Shown here: in pieces, positions 62,432 to 64,000 of the stretch
Layout of the letters: each line of letters begins with the position of its first letter
How positions within the stretch are numbered: position 1 is the stretch's first letter
Source of the DNA: Caldilineaceae bacterium
GTDB lineage: Bacteria > Chloroflexota > Anaerolineae > Caldilineales > Caldilineaceae
Direction of reading: 5' to 3'
Length of the DNA: 64,000 nt
Assembly: GCA_022823185.1 (NCBI GenBank)
Contig: JAJDXQ010000046.1
Coordinates: forward strand, 186,001 to 250,000
Made by a program: the position numbers and the translations under genes
Notes under the pieces: generated by a model
Seen by the model: the letters and a program-made list of their open reading frames with translations, nothing else
The model's database searches: none
Told to the model about the DNA's origin: nothing

Positions 62432-63220
62432 TCAGACCAGCTCAGGCTGAAGAGCGCGTTCGCCGAATATGACCGAGAACTGTTCGCCGTTTTCGGCCTT
62501 TGTGACGGCGTCCATGTAGCATGCGCTGAATGCACGACGGGGAATGTCGGTGTTGTTGATTTGCGAACTGTGGGGCAGATGGTTGTGGAGCAGGACGCTT
62601 TCGCCGGCTTCCATCTCAAGAAAGACGATTTCGGCGTCGCGCGTCAACTCTTCCGCCTGCTCCTCGGTCAGAAAGCCGGAACCACTGGAGGGGTTGATGA
62701 GCGTGTGGTGGGCTCCGGGAACGATTTGAACGCAGCCATTGGCGACCGTTGCCGGATCCAGGGCCGTCCAGATCGTGATCAGTGGATCGCGGTCCAGGTA
62801 TCTCCAGCGGTCCTGGTGCCAGATCAAGGGCGTCCCTTCACGGGCCGGTTTGTTCATGAACATGGCGCGGTAGCAGGCGATGGTGGTCTCTTCACCGTAG
62901 ACGCGTGCACAGATGTGGCGAAAGAGTGGCTTCTGCATGAATGCGAGGAACAGTGGGTCATATTCCAGGTCCTGGATCTTGCGGTAGCTGAGCGTTGCGC
63001 CTTTGTGACCCTTTGTTTGAGGACCCGGCTTCCCTGTGCCCGGTTCGCGGTCCAGCTGCATTGCCATGCGGTCGTAGTCGAGCGGCGCCGTCCCCAACAT
63101 GATTTCGTCCATGCGTTTTTGAAGTGCGGCCAGTTCGGCTGGGGTCAGCGCCTTTCCCAGCCGCAGGAAGCCCTGGGTCTGGTACTGGCGCCACTGTTCG
63201 TTTGTGAGTGTTTCGGACAT
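62432..63220 (-). CDS. Phytanoyl-CoA dioxygenase (PhyH) family protein
   Basis: 262 residues. The 2-oxoglutarate/Fe(II) site is H135-x-D137 (WHQDRW) with distal H217 (HLPHSSQIN) and R229 (PRRAFS) for the 2-oxoglutarate carboxylate. It is an oxygen-dependent hydroxylase of a small molecule. Such PhyH genes are often multiplied in sponge-symbiont and marine Chloroflexi. Surrounded by the two related propeller genes. Confidence 0.93.
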   Translation of the reverse strand: MSETLTNEQWRQYQTQGFLRLGKALTPAELAALQKRMDEIMLGTAPLDYDRMAMQLDREPGTGKPGPQTKGHKGATLSYRKIQDLEYDPLFLAFMQKPLFRHICARVYGEETTIACYRAMFMNKPAREGTPLIWHQDRWRYLDRDPLITIWTALDPATVANGCVQIVPGAHHTLINPSSGSGFLTEEQAEELTRDAEIVFLEMEAGESVLLHNHLPHSSQINNTDIPRRAFSACYMDAVTKAENGEQFSVIFGERALQPELV

Positions 63221-63354
63221 TCTGGGCTCCTGACAGGGTCGGTCGCTTATGGCGGCATTCCTTCACCGGAACATTCCGGTGAGTCTGTTCTAACGATCAG
63301 GACGTGGCGTCCCGCGGCATTGTCGAAGTCAGGGACTTTCAACAGTTTCGCGTG

Positions 63355-64000
63355 CTAGTCCACGCGGCCTTTCAGCCTGATGAGATACAGCGTTACGTCA
63401 GCCGGGTCGACGGTGAGCGAATAGAGTTTGGTGCCGGGGGAAACATGGAAGCGCAGCTTCACGTAGAACTCGGATTGGTGCAACCGCGGAAAGCGCCCGC
63501 TGCGGTCTTCGCTTACGCCTGGCCAGCCGGGCTTGCCGTTCCAGGAGAGCATGGCGTCAAGTGTGTCTTCGCGGATCGGATCGCAATCCTCGACGGTACG
63601 TCCCGGAATGGGCTGGCCGGTATCTTCCAGCAGCTCGTAGCGCAGCTCGCCGGCGCTTGCGTCGACGTTTACCCTGATCTGGCCGCCCCGCTCCTGGCGG
63701 AATCGATTGGTGGTAAGAATGCCGGGCGCGTAGGATTCAGCTTCGACGCTGACGTAACCGTCGGGGCGCAGGACTGCGAGGCCCTTGCCGCGGCGGTTCG
63801 GTGTCGAGTAGGGTCCTTGCCAGGGCTGCGCGCTGTAACCGTTGTGGGTGAGGTTGCCGGCCATGTAGTAAAACATGAGTTGGTCATTGTGGCGGATGGG
63901 CCCGTCGGTGTAGACCATGCCATAGTCCCATGCGCCTGGCACGCCGCGGCCGATGAACGGTTCGCGCCAGCGGGTCCAGGCGACGGTGTCGCGGCTTACG
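63355..64000 (-). CDS. Propeller glycoside hydrolase-like protein, C-terminal part (5' end outside window)
   Basis: Minus strand, frame open to the right window edge; at least 215 codons. Visible segments are SRDTVAWTRWREPFIGRG, WDYGMVYTDGPIR, and a C-terminal beta-sandwich (VSVEAESYAPGILTTNRF, LRYELLEDTGQPIPG). They resemble the protein at 60838-62301. Ends with VDPADVTLYLIRLKGRVD. Confidence 0.78.
   Translation of the reverse strand, partial: VSRDTVAWTRWREPFIGRGVPGAWDYGMVYTDGPIRHNDQLMFYYMAGNLTHNGYSAQPWQGPYSTPNRRGKGLAVLRPDGYVSVEAESYAPGILTTNRFRQERGGQIRVNVDASAGELRYELLEDTGQPIPGRTVEDCDPIREDTLDAMLSWNGKPGWPGVSEDRSGRFPRLHQSEFYVKLRFHVSPGTKLYSLTVDPADVTLYLIRLKGRVD

Overview
The window reads as a GC-rich bacterial chromosome segment of about 64 kb, with some 50 protein genes, standard genetic code and no tRNA or rRNA that I could see. 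The gene mix suggests Chloroflexota, perhaps Caldilineae: CUT1 sugar ABC system with a Tat lipoprotein, LytR-CpsA-Psr protein, SH3b lipoprotein, fused gamma-alpha 2-oxoacid:ferredoxin oxidoreductase, a DUF309 protein with a receiver-like domain, a PP2C-like/propeller membrane protein, sulfatase and phytanoyl-CoA dioxygenase genes. That assignment is inference from gene content; no marker gene settles it.

Layout. 1-1.9 kb: 3' part of a DinG-type helicase. 2-8.5 kb (minus): a sugar-uptake operon (binding protein, two permeases, GH42-like glycosidase, zinc alcohol dehydrogenase). 8.8-9.6 kb: a secreted Ig/cadherin-like protein. 10.4-16 kb (plus): a run of genes around Fe-S and sulfur chemistry, from a SufR-like regulator behind a clear promoter and palindromic operator through MoaA, an A-type Fe-S carrier, DUF2203, rhodanese, a B12-binding radical SAM protein and two small unknown proteins. 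16-19.3 kb: DUF309, xseB, DUF212 and M20 dipeptidase genes.

19.3-24.3 kb is a mobile-element graveyard: an IS3-family copy with a nonsense mutation, two remnants of an IS5-like transposase flanking a YhfC-like membrane protein, a solo IS end next to a truncated gene, a solitary type I-E CRISPR-like repeat, a 38-unit 10-bp minisatellite and a G-rich dispersed repeat. The same G-rich family recurs near 10.1, 31.2 and 34.7 kb, always between genes.

24.3-29.4 kb (plus): M20D amidohydrolase, then a GntR/FCD regulator translationally coupled to KorA and KorB. 29.5-34.3 kb (minus): PlsC, SirB1-like protein, SDR, a two-S1-domain protein with its own promoter, leader hairpin and terminator, and YchF-like GTPase. 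35-47.4 kb: envelope and housekeeping genes (PP2C-like/propeller protein, LCP protein, HAD, YigZ, MATE, GNAT, a duplicated lipoprotein, two-subunit fumarase). 47.4-52.3 kb: GalT with a ROK sugar kinase, an SPL-like radical SAM protein, Nudix and epimerase. 52.3-64 kb: an accessory catabolic region with an amidase homologue lacking its nucleophile, a sulfatase, cytidylate-kinase-like and SH3b proteins, D-aminoacylase, nitrilase, two related propeller hydrolase-like proteins and a PhyH dioxygenase.

Several genes use extended -10 promoters (TGnTATAnT). For two of them the start codon lies only 8-9 nt past the -10, so their mRNAs are probably leaderless.
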